Shown: one piece after another, positions 15,644 to 25,300 of the stretch
Numbering within the stretch: the first letter of the stretch is position 1
Layout of the letters: each line of letters begins with the position of its first letter
Source of the DNA: Myxococcota bacterium
GTDB lineage: Bacteria > Myxococcota_C > UBA6777
Direction of reading: 5' to 3'
Assembly (NCBI GenBank): GCA_963169055.1
Contig: CAUJFU010000124.1
Location: 1 to 27,191 of the forward strand
DNA: 27,191 bases
Program-made: the position numbers and the translations under genes
The notes under the pieces: generated by a model
What the model was told of the DNA's origin: nothing
Databases searched by the model: none
Seen by the model: only the letters and a program-made list of their open reading frames with translations

Positions 15644-16603
15644 TCATCCCTCCAACCAAGGAGCCTGCGAAGGGGCCGTCATCGGGGAGAGCAACGTGCG
15701 GGTGTCTTCGATATCTCGTTTGATTTGGGCGATCAGAGCGTCAACTCCTCCGAAATCTTGCTGTGGGCGTAGTCTTTCGACAAACGCCAAAGACAAGGAT
15801 TTTCCGTACAGATCGGCTTCGACATCAAGAAGGTGGGCTTCGACGCGCCATGCGTTACCTGAAAAGGTGGGGCGTTCTCCGACATGGACAGCGGCTTTGT
15901 GCCACCCAAACCCCCAAGACGCCCAACAGGCGTAGACGCCGCTTGCGAGGCGTATTCCTTGCCAAGGTTCGAGATTGGCGGTTGGAAACCCAAGGGTGCG
16001 GCCTCGTGCGTCGCCGTGTACAACCAAACCACTCAACTCGAACAGACGCCCCAACAAGCAAGCGGCTTGCGGCATATCCCCTTGGGTGCAAGCCTCGCGG
16101 ACTCGCGTACTGGATGCTCTGATTCCCTCGACGTATTGGGCTTCGACGACACACACGTCCATCAAGAAAGGTGCCCCCAACCGTTGCATCTCTTCGGGGG
16201 TGGCGGTTCCGCCTCGGCCAAAGGTGAAGTCGGGGCCGACCCAGACCTCGCGGGTCTGCAAAGCATCGACGAGTGCTTGTTGGACGAATTGTTCTGGGCT
16301 GTAAGAGGCATAGGCTTTTGTGAAGGGTTCTTCCACGACACCATCCACACCGAGTTGTCGAAGAAGCGAGGCTTTTTGTGGGTAGGTGGTCAACAAAAGG
16401 GGTGCTCGTTGCGGAAACAACACGTGCATCGGGTGGGGGCGAAACGTGTAAACTAGCGCTTGACAGTCCAAAGCGCGGGCGCGTTCGACCAAACGGCCCA
16501 AGATCGCTTGATGCCCACGATGCACCCCATCAAAATTGCCGATCGCGACCAGCGATGGCGCTCGTTGCTTCGCCGCTTCTCGATACCCCGAAAGCACCCA
16601 CAA
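15644..16603 (-). CDS. ribF: Bifunctional riboflavin kinase / FMN adenylyltransferase
   Basis: RibF phosphorylates riboflavin to FMN and adenylates FMN to FAD. From a TTG start at 16603 the product is 319 residues, the usual family length. The N-terminal nucleotidyltransferase domain shows IGNFDGVHRGHQ (21-32), TFRPHP (53-58), VGPDFTFGRGG (122-132) and SSTRVRE (164-170). The C-terminal flavokinase domain shows HGDARGRTLGFPTANL (196-211), GVYA and the late EAHLLD strand. AAGGAG lies 9 bases before the TTG. An in-frame ATG at 16723 exists, but it would fall inside the candidate promoter (16708-16736), so the TTG is preferred. pilB starts 105 bp downstream. Confidence 0.93.
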   Translation of the reverse strand: MWVLSGYREAAKQRAPSLVAIGNFDGVHRGHQAILGRLVERARALDCQALVYTFRPHPMHVLFPQRAPLLLTTYPQKASLLRQLGVDGVVEEPFTKAYASYSPEQFVQQALVDALQTREVWVGPDFTFGRGGTATPEEMQRLGAPFLMDVCVVEAQYVEGIRASSTRVREACTQGDMPQAACLLGRLFELSGLVVHGDARGRTLGFPTANLEPWQGIRLASGVYACWASWGFGWHKAAVHVGERPTFSGNAWRVEAHLLDVEADLYGKSLSLAFVERLRPQQDFGGVDALIAQIKRDIEDTRTLLSPMTAPSQAPWLEG

Positions 16604-16707
16604 ACCCGTTGTCTCCTTGTGTGTTTGTTCTTGTCTGCCGTGGAGGCTGTTGTTTTGGTGCGCAACCGTGGTGGTTGTCGATCGCTGCACGGCGTTTGTT
16701 CTCGCCT

Positions 16708-16736
16708 CTTCTATACCCGACAACGCGGCCTGTCAA
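16708..16736 (-). promoter_or_regulatory. Candidate sigma-70 promoter for ribF
   Basis: On the minus strand TTGACA (16736-16731) is followed after 17 bp by TAGAAG (16713-16708), or after 15 bp by TATAGA (16715-16710). The predicted start near 16700 is downstream of the ATG at 16723, which supports the TTG start of ribF. The promoter is divergent from the kinase promoter 25 bp away. Confidence 0.5.
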
Positions 16737-16761
16737 TCCACAATGCTTGCTTGATGTGGGC

Positions 16762-16790
16762 TTGACCGCACTACGGACCTTCGTTATGCT
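16762..16790 (+). promoter_or_regulatory. Candidate sigma-70 promoter for the kinase gene
   Basis: TTGACC (16762-16767) and TATGCT (16785-16790) are separated by 17 bp. The predicted start near 16797 gives a leader of about 125 nt before the ATG at 16922. The 16604-16921 interval holds these two divergent promoters and no gene. Confidence 0.55.
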
Positions 16791-16921
16791 TGCAACGATT
16801 TTGTGTTGGGGCAGAACGCCGTTGGGTGCAAAAGCATCCAAGTCTTCGTGTTGCTTGAAACCCTTCAATCACCACTCTTTTCGTGGTTCTTACTGGCTTC
16901 CCATAACGGACGGCTCTTTCC

Positions 16922-19171
16922 ATGAGTGACTCTCTTCAATTTGGGCAACTCCTGATCGCAGACGGCTTGATCCAACGCCATGACTGGCAAGCTGCGCTTC
17001 GCACCCGTGAAAGACAGGGAGGACACCTCTTAGAGATCTTGATGGGCCTGTGTCCAGTCTCCGAACAAGACCTCTATCGTGCGATTGCTCGACAACTCGG
17101 CCTGCGTTTTTGGACCGAAGAAGATATCCTTCATCTTCAGCTAGATACCGATCTGCTCCAGCAATTTCCACCCTTTTTGTTGCTCGAACACTCGTTTCTT
17201 CCGTGGAGATTCGACCAAGACCACGAAATCCTTCACATCCTTTTGCCCAACCCTCTCGATCACCAAACCATCGAAGCCATCAAGTTGTACGCGCAGATCG
17301 ACAACCTTTCGATTGGGGTTGCGACACCTTCTTCGATCGTCAACACGCTCCAGATCCATTTCCGCAACGAGCAAAACAACGCATCACCCGAAAAAACAGG
17401 CAGCCTTGAATTCACCGAGCTCGAAGAAGAGCACGATCATCCTCCCAACAAATTCCATTCGGAATCTGCGTACAATATCGCTCCCCCCAAGCTGCAACTG
17501 CGCCCCTGCCCGGCTTGTGGACATCAAGAACCTGTCGAAAAAGATGCCTGTTCTTATTGTGGTTCGCCGATGGATCTGGCTCAAGCCGATCCTCTTTTGC
17601 ACAAGAACGTCAGCCACTTTCGCCTCGACCGAAAGCTCGGAGAGGGCGGGATGGGCCTTGTTTATCAAGCGGTTGACCTCGACACACAACGCGAAGCTGC
17701 CGTCAAGATCCTGCGCTCGCATCTCAACTCCAACGAGCGTGTTGTTCGGCGTTTCCATCGCGAAGCCCAAGCTCAAAATCAGCTCCGCCATCCCAACATT
17801 GTGCATGTGCATGACTTTGGGTTTGAGGATGGGGTGGGTTTCTTTATCGCGATGGAGTTCTTGCGCGGACAGAGTCTTGAAGATGTCTTCGAGTTTGAAC
17901 CCGAACGCCTCAACATCCACTTTCTCCAAACGATCTTTCGCCAAGTTTGCGATGGGATGGGCTTTGCGCACTCTCGGGGGATTTTTCACCGCGACCTCAA
18001 GCCCGATAACCTTTTCTTGATGGAAAATCCCTCGGGGGATGTTCTCCAACAACGCCTCAAGGTTCTGGATTTTGGGGTCGCCAAGATGGTCGCAAGCGAC
18101 GAAGATCAACGCCTGACACGAACCGGCATGACCATCGGAACGCCGCGCTATATGTCGCCCGAACAAGCCGGCGAAGGCAACACCGACCATCGTTCCGATA
18201 TCTATTCGTTGGGCGTCATCCTGTTTGAATGTTTGACAGGCCAGCCCCCCTTTGAAGGCAGCAGCGCTTATCAGATCATGTTGCGCCACGTGTACGCCGA
18301 ACCGCCGAAACTGGCTCAAGTTCGCTCGGATCTCGCTTATCCGAGCGAACTCGAAAGCCTCGTGGCGCGTGCGTTGGCCAAAGATCCCCAAAAGCGCCCC
18401 CCTTCGATGGATATGTTTTGGCACGAACTCTCTGGCTGCCTTGATCTCTTTAAGCGCGCCGAAGATCCGCATCGCCCGCTCTTGGTGTCGTCGCCTCACG
18501 CACGCAACAAAGAAGACAAAGACGACGAAGAAGACGAAGACGCTCCCGTGATCGTCGGTCGGATGATTCACCACGACAAAAGCGCTCCCGCCAAGGCAAA
18601 CCCCCTTCTTGTCGCAGAGACCGATGACGCCGAGCTTGGGAAAGCCCCCAGTACCTCCAATCTGCTCGTCTCGCTTTATGAATCCCCCCCCGTCCAAAGC
18701 CCTCTCCTCAGCCCGACGGATTCCAGCAACGATCTACTCGCTTTCCATGCCCCCGAATCCCCACTCCCGATCCTTGATCTCAACGATACGCCCGGCTCCT
18801 TCACGCATTCTTCCACTCCGCTCACCCCTTCGTATGGCTTCCTTGATACCCAAGCTACCAGTGGTTTGCGCCGTACACCCAAGCCCGCTTCTTCAGCCCC
18901 GCGCACGCCTCCCCCCCCTGCATACTTTCATGCAGAACAAGGCCAGCCTTCGGGCATCTCGCGTGCTCTTGAACAGCACCCCGTTGGAAAACAGACACCT
19001 CCGCAACCCTCGCCAACGAGTTCCATGCTCCGACGCAAAAGTGTCGGACCGATGGCCCTCAAAAGCGGCGATGAAAAAAGCGGCCCTTCCTTTTTCGCTT
19101 TGTTGCTTGGTGCGTTGCTTCTCGTCCTGATCGGCGGCGGTGCAACGCTCTTGTTTTTGTATTTCCTCTAG
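16922..19171 (+). CDS. Membrane-anchored Ser/Thr protein kinase with N-terminal MshEN-like domain and zinc ribbon
   Basis: The 749-residue protein has an unusual domain order. Residues 5-150 resemble the MshEN domain of type II secretion/pilus ATPases (FGQLLIADGLIQRHDWQAAL, GGHLLEIL, VSEQDLYRAIARQLGL). A zinc ribbon follows (C196-x2-C199, C210-x2-C213). A Hanks-type kinase spans about 233-510: GEGGMG (240-245), K262 in AVKIL, HRD (356-358), DFG (383-385), SPE (412-414) and DIYSLGVILFE. HRD makes it an RD kinase, and all key catalytic residues are present. A Pro/Ser-rich linker leads to one C-terminal membrane helix (about 722-747). The N-terminus is therefore cytoplasmic. The ribosome-binding site is weak. 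Target proteins are unknown. The Arg that opens the MshEN cyclic-di-GMP motif is Gln here. Confidence 0.92.
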   Translation: MSDSLQFGQLLIADGLIQRHDWQAALRTRERQGGHLLEILMGLCPVSEQDLYRAIARQLGLRFWTEEDILHLQLDTDLLQQFPPFLLLEHSFLPWRFDQDHEILHILLPNPLDHQTIEAIKLYAQIDNLSIGVATPSSIVNTLQIHFRNEQNNASPEKTGSLEFTELEEEHDHPPNKFHSESAYNIAPPKLQLRPCPACGHQEPVEKDACSYCGSPMDLAQADPLLHKNVSHFRLDRKLGEGGMGLVYQAVDLDTQREAAVKILRSHLNSNERVVRRFHREAQAQNQLRHPNIVHVHDFGFEDGVGFFIAMEFLRGQSLEDVFEFEPERLNIHFLQTIFRQVCDGMGFAHSRGIFHRDLKPDNLFLMENPSGDVLQQRLKVLDFGVAKMVASDEDQRLTRTGMTIGTPRYMSPEQAGEGNTDHRSDIYSLGVILFECLTGQPPFEGSSAYQIMLRHVYAEPPKLAQVRSDLAYPSELESLVARALAKDPQKRPPSMDMFWHELSGCLDLFKRAEDPHRPLLVSSPHARNKEDKDDEEDEDAPVIVGRMIHHDKSAPAKANPLLVAETDDAELGKAPSTSNLLVSLYESPPVQSPLLSPTDSSNDLLAFHAPESPLPILDLNDTPGSFTHSSTPLTPSYGFLDTQATSGLRRTPKPASSAPRTPPPPAYFHAEQGQPSGISRALEQHPVGKQTPPQPSPTSSMLRRKSVGPMALKSGDEKSGPSFFALLLGALLLVLIGGGATLLFLYFL

Positions 19172-19243
19172 TCTTGTGTTCCCTCCCCATCTCTCCTTGC
19201 GCTCACATCCCAAACAACATCTCCTGCTTGGCGATTCGACTTT

Positions 19244-19273
19244 GTTGACAAGCGATTGGCGCTTATGTTAGCG
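19244..19273 (+). promoter_or_regulatory. Weak candidate promoter upstream of the beta-barrel gene
   Basis: TTGACA (19244-19249) is a perfect -35 box. The best -10 at 18 bp is TAGCGT (19268-19273), which is poor. If real, the leader would be about 225 nt and would contain the duplicated palindromic element at 19368-19463. Confidence 0.3.
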
Positions 19274-19367
19274 TCTGTTGCATCTGTTTCTTTCGGAATA
19301 TGCTCACATTTGAAAGCATACATCGGCCTTTTTGTACGCCTCTTGGCGGTGCCTTTGCGATGCCCCT

Positions 19368-19463
19368 GTTGTATCCGATGCTTTCGCCATCGTCGGTTGG
19401 GACTGTGCCTGCGTTCTGAACGAAACAGGAATTCGTTGTGTCCGATGCTTTCGCGATCATCGG
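19368..19463. repeat. 29-bp direct repeat containing an imperfect palindrome
   Basis: Segments 19368-19396 and 19435-19463 agree at 26 of 29 positions and start 67 bp apart. Each holds CCGATGCTTTCGC followed by an inverted CATCGG-like end (exact in the second copy: CCGATG at 19442, CATCGG at 19458). They lie in the 333-bp gap 19172-19504, which contains no gene that I can support. Paired operators or an RNA structure in the leader are possible. Confidence 0.75.
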
Positions 19464-19504
19464 ATGCCTCGTCGCAACCAAGAACCTTTCACCAAGGAGG
19501 CTCT

Positions 19505-20482
19505 ATGCCTACGCACGCGAACACACCCGCTCGACAACATCGCTCTCAACGTCATGCTTTGCTTATCGCTTCCCTCCTTGCTTTGTGCGGCTTGGTTTTT
19601 CCTTCGTGGTCCCATGCCCAAGTCAACCCCCAGCGTATCCTCCAAAAGGACCAGATTACGGGCTTTTATGCCAACTTGGGCTTGACCGTTTCATATAACC
19701 TTCTGGGGGTTCGGGCCCTTGGAGATGTGGGTTATCGTTGGCGTCTTTTTGAGAGCCAAAGCGCCATCCTTCAAGACAATTACATCCTTCTTGGAGCGAC
19801 TTCGGCGATGACTCCTGCGTGGATGGACTTTGGCGCGTTTGTCCATCTCCAACCCTTGAGCATCTTCAGCGTGCGGGGGATGTATCGCTACCGCTTTCAG
19901 TTGCCGACCTTCTTTAGTGGCGTTGTGTTTGAGGATGTCAAAAAAGTGGACGAGGTGTTTGGCGGCACCACCGGCCACCTGAGCGGCGAACAGAAGATGC
20001 GCGATCGGATCAAAGAAATCGCTGACAAAGAGGGCGGTCGCGTGCTTCCTCACAGCCACATCATCAGTGCCGATGCGACTTTCCAATTTCAACTCAAAGG
20101 TGTGACGGCCCTTGTGAATGCTCGCTATGAAAAGTGGATCTCCCAATACAACAAAGATAGCCTGTACAAAACCTTCTATGAAGGCGGTCTCGACTTGATT
20201 ATGAACAAAGACGACGATGTTATCACCGTCAATGCTTTGCTCGGATATCAGTGGAATATGCTGTTGTTTGTGGCTTACACCAACTACATGAAAGCCTTTC
20301 AAAGCGGCGAAGAGATCTGGCGGGTGGGTCCTGCCGTCCGTTGGACGCTCGCACCCAACTGGGGGGCCTTCAAAAAACCCAACCTGTTCTTTGTTGTCAA
20401 CTGGTACGTCAAACACCGCTTCCGCGCCGCATCGTTGGATGGTGTCCCCCTTGTTGCCGTCGTTTTCGGTGGTCTATTCTAG
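19505..20482 (+). CDS. Predicted outer-membrane beta-barrel protein of unknown function
   Basis: The 325-residue product has a Sec signal peptide with basic N-region and Leu-rich core, cleavage likely after SHA at residue 38. The mature part shows many alternating hydrophobic/aromatic strands (GFYANLGLTVSYNLLG, VRGMYRYRFQLP, ALVNARYEKWIS, TVNALLGYQWNMLLFVAYTNYM, FFVVNWYVKHRF) and ends in GGLF, an aromatic C-terminal residue as in BAM-inserted barrels. Between strands is a charged insertion (about 140-180, GEQKMRDRIKEIADKEGG). AAGGAGG ends 4 bases before ATG 19505, choosing it over the longer open frame. I do not recognise the family. It follows the kinase gene after 333 bp and is convergent with birA. 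Confidence 0.78.
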   Translation: MPTHANTPARQHRSQRHALLIASLLALCGLVFPSWSHAQVNPQRILQKDQITGFYANLGLTVSYNLLGVRALGDVGYRWRLFESQSAILQDNYILLGATSAMTPAWMDFGAFVHLQPLSIFSVRGMYRYRFQLPTFFSGVVFEDVKKVDEVFGGTTGHLSGEQKMRDRIKEIADKEGGRVLPHSHIISADATFQFQLKGVTALVNARYEKWISQYNKDSLYKTFYEGGLDLIMNKDDDVITVNALLGYQWNMLLFVAYTNYMKAFQSGEEIWRVGPAVRWTLAPNWGAFKKPNLFFVVNWYVKHRFRAASLDGVPLVAVVFGGLF

Positions 20483-20537
20483 TACATTGCCTTTTTGGGG
20501 GTGGTGAGAAGAAGCATGGTGGTGGGTGGGGCAGCGT

Positions 20538-21371
20538 TTAGCGGGTGGCGCGTAGGTGACGGCAATCGCCCGCAGTGAGGGTGTGTCGCTGCCCTTGTGT
20601 GTCTTCGATCACGAGCGACAAGTCCTCCGCGATCTCGACGGCGCGGCCTTCGAGCTGCCCGCCATCTGGGCGCAAGACACGTACTTCGGTTCCCAACGTC
20701 CAACAAGCCGCTGCCCATTCCTCTCGCAAGGTCGCGCTTGCGTGTACTCCTGAGGCCACCAGAGCTTCGAGGCGGCGACGCAAGGCTTCATAAAGGGCTT
20801 GTGCGATCTCTTGGGGGGGGTGGTCTTTTCCTGTGATCTCTTTCCATGATGTCGGAGGCAAGGCGTGTTTCGCGGTGTCTTCTTCGGGGAGATGGATCGC
20901 GGTGTTGAGATTTAGGCCGATTCCCACAATGGCATGGGGGCCTCCGATGCTCTGTGTGAGGTATTCGGACAAGATCCCACCGAGCTTGCGCTCCTCCGAA
21001 CGTTCCGCTCCATGCACACGCATGATGATATCGTTGGGCCATTTGAGGCCAACTTCGGCTTGTTGTTGCGCCCATGCCTGCGCAGATCCGCTGTGTTCGC
21101 GCCACACATCCAGCACTGCCAAGCCCGCCAGCGGTTGCAACCACACAGGCGACCATCCCCCAACAGGAACAGCCCAAGAGAAATACAACCCACCTTCGGG
21201 AGACTGCCAGACCCGCCCCAATCGGCCTCGTCCTTGCGTTTGCCGTTTGGCCCAACAGACCGCTTCTTTGGCGCGGCCTGCCATCACTTCTTCGCGCACG
21301 ATCACGTTGGTCGATGTGGTCTCTTCGAGCGCCAACCACAAGATATCCCCTCGCATCTCGATCTCTGTCAA
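20538..21371 (-). CDS. birA: Biotin--[acetyl-CoA-carboxylase] ligase, class I (no DNA-binding domain)
   Basis: The enzyme activates biotin as biotinyl-AMP and transfers it to a lysine of biotin carboxyl carrier protein. The 277-residue protein shows the catalytic signature GRGRLGRVW (47-55) with SPEGGLYFS, then GLKWPNDI (108-115), the lysine and Asp site of the family, KLGGILSEY and GIGLNLN. The C-terminal SH3-like domain (LGTEVRVL, GRAVEIAEDLSLVIED) is present. The N-terminal winged helix found in E. coli BirA is absent, so it should not act as the biotin operon repressor. TTG at 21371 has AAAGGAG 10 bases upstream; an ATG five codons later (21356) lacks a good site. It starts 45 bp after the thermonuclease gene. 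Confidence 0.93.
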   Translation of the reverse strand: MTEIEMRGDILWLALEETTSTNVIVREEVMAGRAKEAVCWAKRQTQGRGRLGRVWQSPEGGLYFSWAVPVGGWSPVWLQPLAGLAVLDVWREHSGSAQAWAQQQAEVGLKWPNDIIMRVHGAERSEERKLGGILSEYLTQSIGGPHAIVGIGLNLNTAIHLPEEDTAKHALPPTSWKEITGKDHPPQEIAQALYEALRRRLEALVASGVHASATLREEWAAACWTLGTEVRVLRPDGGQLEGRAVEIAEDLSLVIEDTQGQRHTLTAGDCRHLRATR

Positions 21372-21416
21372 CGAGTATTTGCTCCTTTGCTCTTTGTTTG
21401 ATCCCTATGGGAAAGA

Positions 21417-22223
21417 TCACTCTCCTGCAAGCGTTGCGAATGAGCTTCCAAGGGCTTGTGAACAGATCCCATCGTGCGAACGGCTCGTCGTGCGGTTGTA
21501 ATACCAGCTTTGCGTTGAAGTACTCATGCCGGGGCGGACCGCCGCCCGACCGTTGAGCCACATCCCGCGTTTGGCCTTGATCGCATCGGCCTCGGCGCGG
21601 CAATACTCGGCCATCCGCGCAAAAGAAAAACTCGTATAGGTCCATCCAGCCCCGCCACGTAGCGTTTCTTCTGCGAGATCCTTTCCATCCTCAAAGCGCA
21701 ATGTCCCCAAGTAACGGTCAAAATCATCTTTTTCGCAGGTGTCACCGCTCATCACACAAGTGACCGTCACCTTGTCACCGTGTTTTTCGACGTAATCCTT
21801 GACGAACTTGTAAGCTTCGAGTCCGTAGGCTTCGTCGTCTTTGTCGCAGTATTGGAAGGTGCCGTTGAAGGCTTTGTGGCATTCGGGGGCGTTAATGCCC
21901 TTGAGTCGGATGCGTTCGTATCGACCGCCGATCCCTGTGCGGACGTAGATCGTATCGCCGTCGGTGACGTGTACGATGGTTGCTTGGATGCCGTCGCTGA
22001 CAGGGGGAGGTGGAGGGATCTTTTCGATCAGTTGGGGTTCAGGGGAGGTGTACTCTTCTGGATCGCTGGCGTCGGCTTCTGCGGTCGGCTCGGAGAGGCC
22101 GTCCGTTGCGGTCTCTTGGGGAGGGGACTCCGCAAGCGGCACCACACAACCCACAAAAGGCACCCCCCACAACAACAACAGCCCACATAACCCACAAACG
22201 ATCCATTCACGCCAGCGCTCCAT
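21417..22223 (-). CDS. Secreted thermonuclease-like (SNase) lipoprotein
   Basis: The 268-residue product begins with a hydrophobic signal segment ending in VPFVGC, so Cys26 is a plausible lipidation site. A Pro/Glu/Thr/Ser-rich linker (about 30-75) precedes a staphylococcal nuclease fold: TDGDTIYVR (87-95), RLKGINAPE with Arg106 and Glu114 in the positions of the catalytic Arg35 and Glu43, and FDRYLG with Arg170 in the position of Arg87. The catalytic triad therefore looks complete. A 35-residue Ser/Thr/Tyr-rich tail follows the domain. AGGAGG 8 bases before ATG 22223 chooses this start over longer frames. It probably degrades extracellular or periplasmic DNA or RNA. It sits between the NHL lipoprotein gene and birA, same strand. 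Confidence 0.88.
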   Translation of the reverse strand: MERWREWIVCGLCGLLLLWGVPFVGCVVPLAESPPQETATDGLSEPTAEADASDPEEYTSPEPQLIEKIPPPPPVSDGIQATIVHVTDGDTIYVRTGIGGRYERIRLKGINAPECHKAFNGTFQYCDKDDEAYGLEAYKFVKDYVEKHGDKVTVTCVMSGDTCEKDDFDRYLGTLRFEDGKDLAEETLRGGAGWTYTSFSFARMAEYCRAEADAIKAKRGMWLNGRAAVRPGMSTSTQSWYYNRTTSRSHDGICSQALGSSFATLAGE

Positions 22224-22308
22224 GCGACGATCCTCCTCCATGCTCTCGAAACCGACTCGCAGCAAAACGCCCATTGTGGCGCAGTCTGTGTGCATCGTCA
22301 AGTCGGGC

Positions 22309-25300
22309 CTATCGCAACAGGCGGAGGATGTGGTTTCCCGTGTCTGCGATCACCAGTCCGCCTTGTGCGTTGATGGCGATGCCGCTTGGGTGATGAAAGT
22401 GGGCATCTTCGGGGGGACCGTCATAAAAGCCGAGGGTGGGGTGCCCTGCCATCGTAGAGACTTGGCCCGTCGGAGCGATCTTTCGGATGCAATGGTTGTC
22501 GGTGTCGACCACCAAGAGGTTGCCTTGGGGATCGAGCACGAGGCTGTGAGGCCGAGAAAAGCGGGCTTGTAAGGCGGCTCCGTCTTGATGGTCTGGTGTT
22601 CCGCTTCCTGCGTATGTCGTCACACCTGTTTGGGGGTCGATCTTTCGGATGCGGTGATTTCTTGTATCCGCGACAAAGATCACGCCGTTTTTGTCGACCG
22701 CGATCCCAAAAGGTTCGTAGAATCGGGCTTGATCGGGCGGACCATCTTGGTATCCGCTCTTTCCGTCACCCGCGATCGTGGACACCACCCCGTTGGGGTC
22801 GATCTTTCGGATGCGGTAGTTGTCTCTGTCGGCCACAAAGATGTTGCCCGTGCTGTCGATGGCGATACCATGTGGACGGTTAAAGCGAGCTTGCTGCGCG
22901 GCACCATCGCCAAAGCCCATCGATCCGCATGTTCCTGCCAGTGTGGAGACATTCCCCGTGCTATCGAGCTTTCGGATGCAGTGGTTGTCTGTGTCGACGA
23001 TGTAGAGGTTGTCCGAAACATCAAATGCAAGCCCCGAAGGTGTTGAGAACTTGGCTAAAGTAGCAGGGCCGTTGTTGAAGCCTGCTTGGTTGGGGGTGCC
23101 TGCGATGGTGCTGACGATTTTGCTTGCGTTGATGCGGCGGATCACGTGGTTGCCACGATCCGCGATGTGGATATCGCCGTTGCGTGCGTTCGAGATGGCG
23201 TAGGGCTGATTGAATCGCGCCGAAAGTGCGGAACCATCGGCGTATCCGTGAAGCTCGGAACCTGCGAAGGGTTGGTCGCCTCCGCCTGACGGGGAGATGT
23301 GGTGGATCAAGTTTTTGCTTTGGGAGGCGACGTAGAGCTCCTTGTCGTTGGAGGCGATGCCTTGTGGAGCAGGGATCTTCGTGGAATGCGTAGTCACCGT
23401 AGATCCCTGAAGGATGCGGAACACATGGTTGCCTTGATCGGTGATGTAAAACAGCGGGCCCGCTGCGACGATATCGAAAGGTTTGTTGAATTGGGCCGAT
23501 GTAACCGCTCCATCCGACGCCCCCTTACCGACAGTACCCACAAGCGTGTCGGTGGTGCCGTTTGAAAGAGTGACGTGGCGGATGCGGTGGTTTTCGCTAT
23601 CGACGACGTACAACGAGCTACCCACCACAACAAGGCCCGTGGGTTGGTTGAATTGAGCGACAGTTGGCCCACCGTCGGTGTTCCCAGCGATTCCTGTGCC
23701 TGTGAGCGTGGAGACCGTCCCTGCTAAGTCGATCTTGCGGATGGTGTGGTTGCCGCGTTCTGCGATATAAAATGTTTTCGTTGCGCTATCAAAGACGATC
23801 CCTGACGGTTGAGAAAATTGCGCTTGGCTTGGTGATCCGTTGTTTCGCCCCGATGTTCCCGTCCCCGCAAATCGGCTTACGTTCCCGAGCAGGTCGATTT
23901 TTCGGATGATATGGTTTCCTGAGTCTGCGATGTAGAGGTTGCCTTGATCGTCGTATGCCATGCCATCGGGGAATTTGAACTGCGCGAGCAAAGCAGAGCC
24001 ATCTTTTTCTCCTGCGATCCCCGAACCTGCGAGCGTTGTCACTTTGCCGACGCTGTCTACTTTGCGGATGCGGTGGTTTTCGTAATCGCTGACGATCAAA
24101 TCCCCTTTGGGAGAAAAGATCAGCCGTCGGGGTTGGTGGAAACGCGCTGAGATGCCCGAGCCATCGAGATAAGGGGGGATTCCTGCCAATGTCGTGACTG
24201 CCGCCACAACACAGATACCATCCTTGCACAGCGAAGAAGGCGCACAAGCGGTGTTGCAGGAGCCACAATGCAGTCGGTCGTTTTTTGTATCGACGCAACC
24301 CCCCGCACAATCGCTGAGATCCGCAGGACATCCACCGCATCGCCCATCGGTGCAGTTCTGGCCTGTTGCGCAGGTTTTTCCGCAGCCACCGCAATGCGGG
24401 TTGCTTGTTTGTGGATCGATGCAGGTTCCATTGCAGAACATCCGAGGTGCGGAGCAGGCATCTGTGACACATTTTCCTTGTTGGCAGCGTTGGCCTTGGG
24501 GGCATGACGTGCCACAGGCTCCGCAATGAGCCGAATATTGGGTGATATCGACACATTCTTCGCCGCAACGGGCGAGATTGGCTGGGCATTGGCAGAGGCC
24601 GCTTTCGCAGATCTGGTTTTGCGCGCAGGTTTTCCCGCATTTTCCGCAATGTTTGTTGTCTTGTGTGGTGTCGACACATTCTCCATCGCAGGTTTTCCGA
24701 CCCACAGGGCAGACGCAGACTCCCCCTTGGCAGAGGCTCCCCAACGAACAGGCTTTGTCGCATTTACCGCAATGTTTAGCGTCATCGTTTGGCTGGACGC
24801 AGATCTCACCGCACCGAATGAACGGGGAAGGACAATCGGCGCGGCAGGCTCCATCGACGCATCGTTGTTCGCCGCTGCAAGGGGGGGTGCAGGCTTTGCA
24901 AGAGGCGTGGTCGTCGATCTTTCCATCGCAATCGTTATCGATCCCATCGCATCCTTCGGGCTGTGGGAGGACTTGACCAAGGCAGCTCCCCCACACAAAC
25001 ACGCCCTCCGCGACGACTTCGCAGTATTGCACGCCCGCTTGGCAGGGAGGGGTGGGTTGTTGTTGGCCCGCAGCGATCCGCCCACTATAACAAGAGCGCT
25101 TGGTGCCGGGGGTGCTGCATGTGCAATTTCCGCCCTGTACGTTGTCGACGAGGCCATCGCAATCGTTGTCTTGCAGATCGCAGATCTCGATCTGTGGGCC
25201 GATCTCGCCAAGGCATGACGACCAAACCCCAAAGTCATTGCAAAAGCGGAAACCTTGTTGGCATGGGTAAGTTGAACGTCCTGATGCTGAGCAGGTTTCT

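Noticed and set aside
17384-18697. 437-codon minus-strand open frame opposite the kinase
   Set aside because: The plus strand carries an intact kinase with all catalytic motifs.
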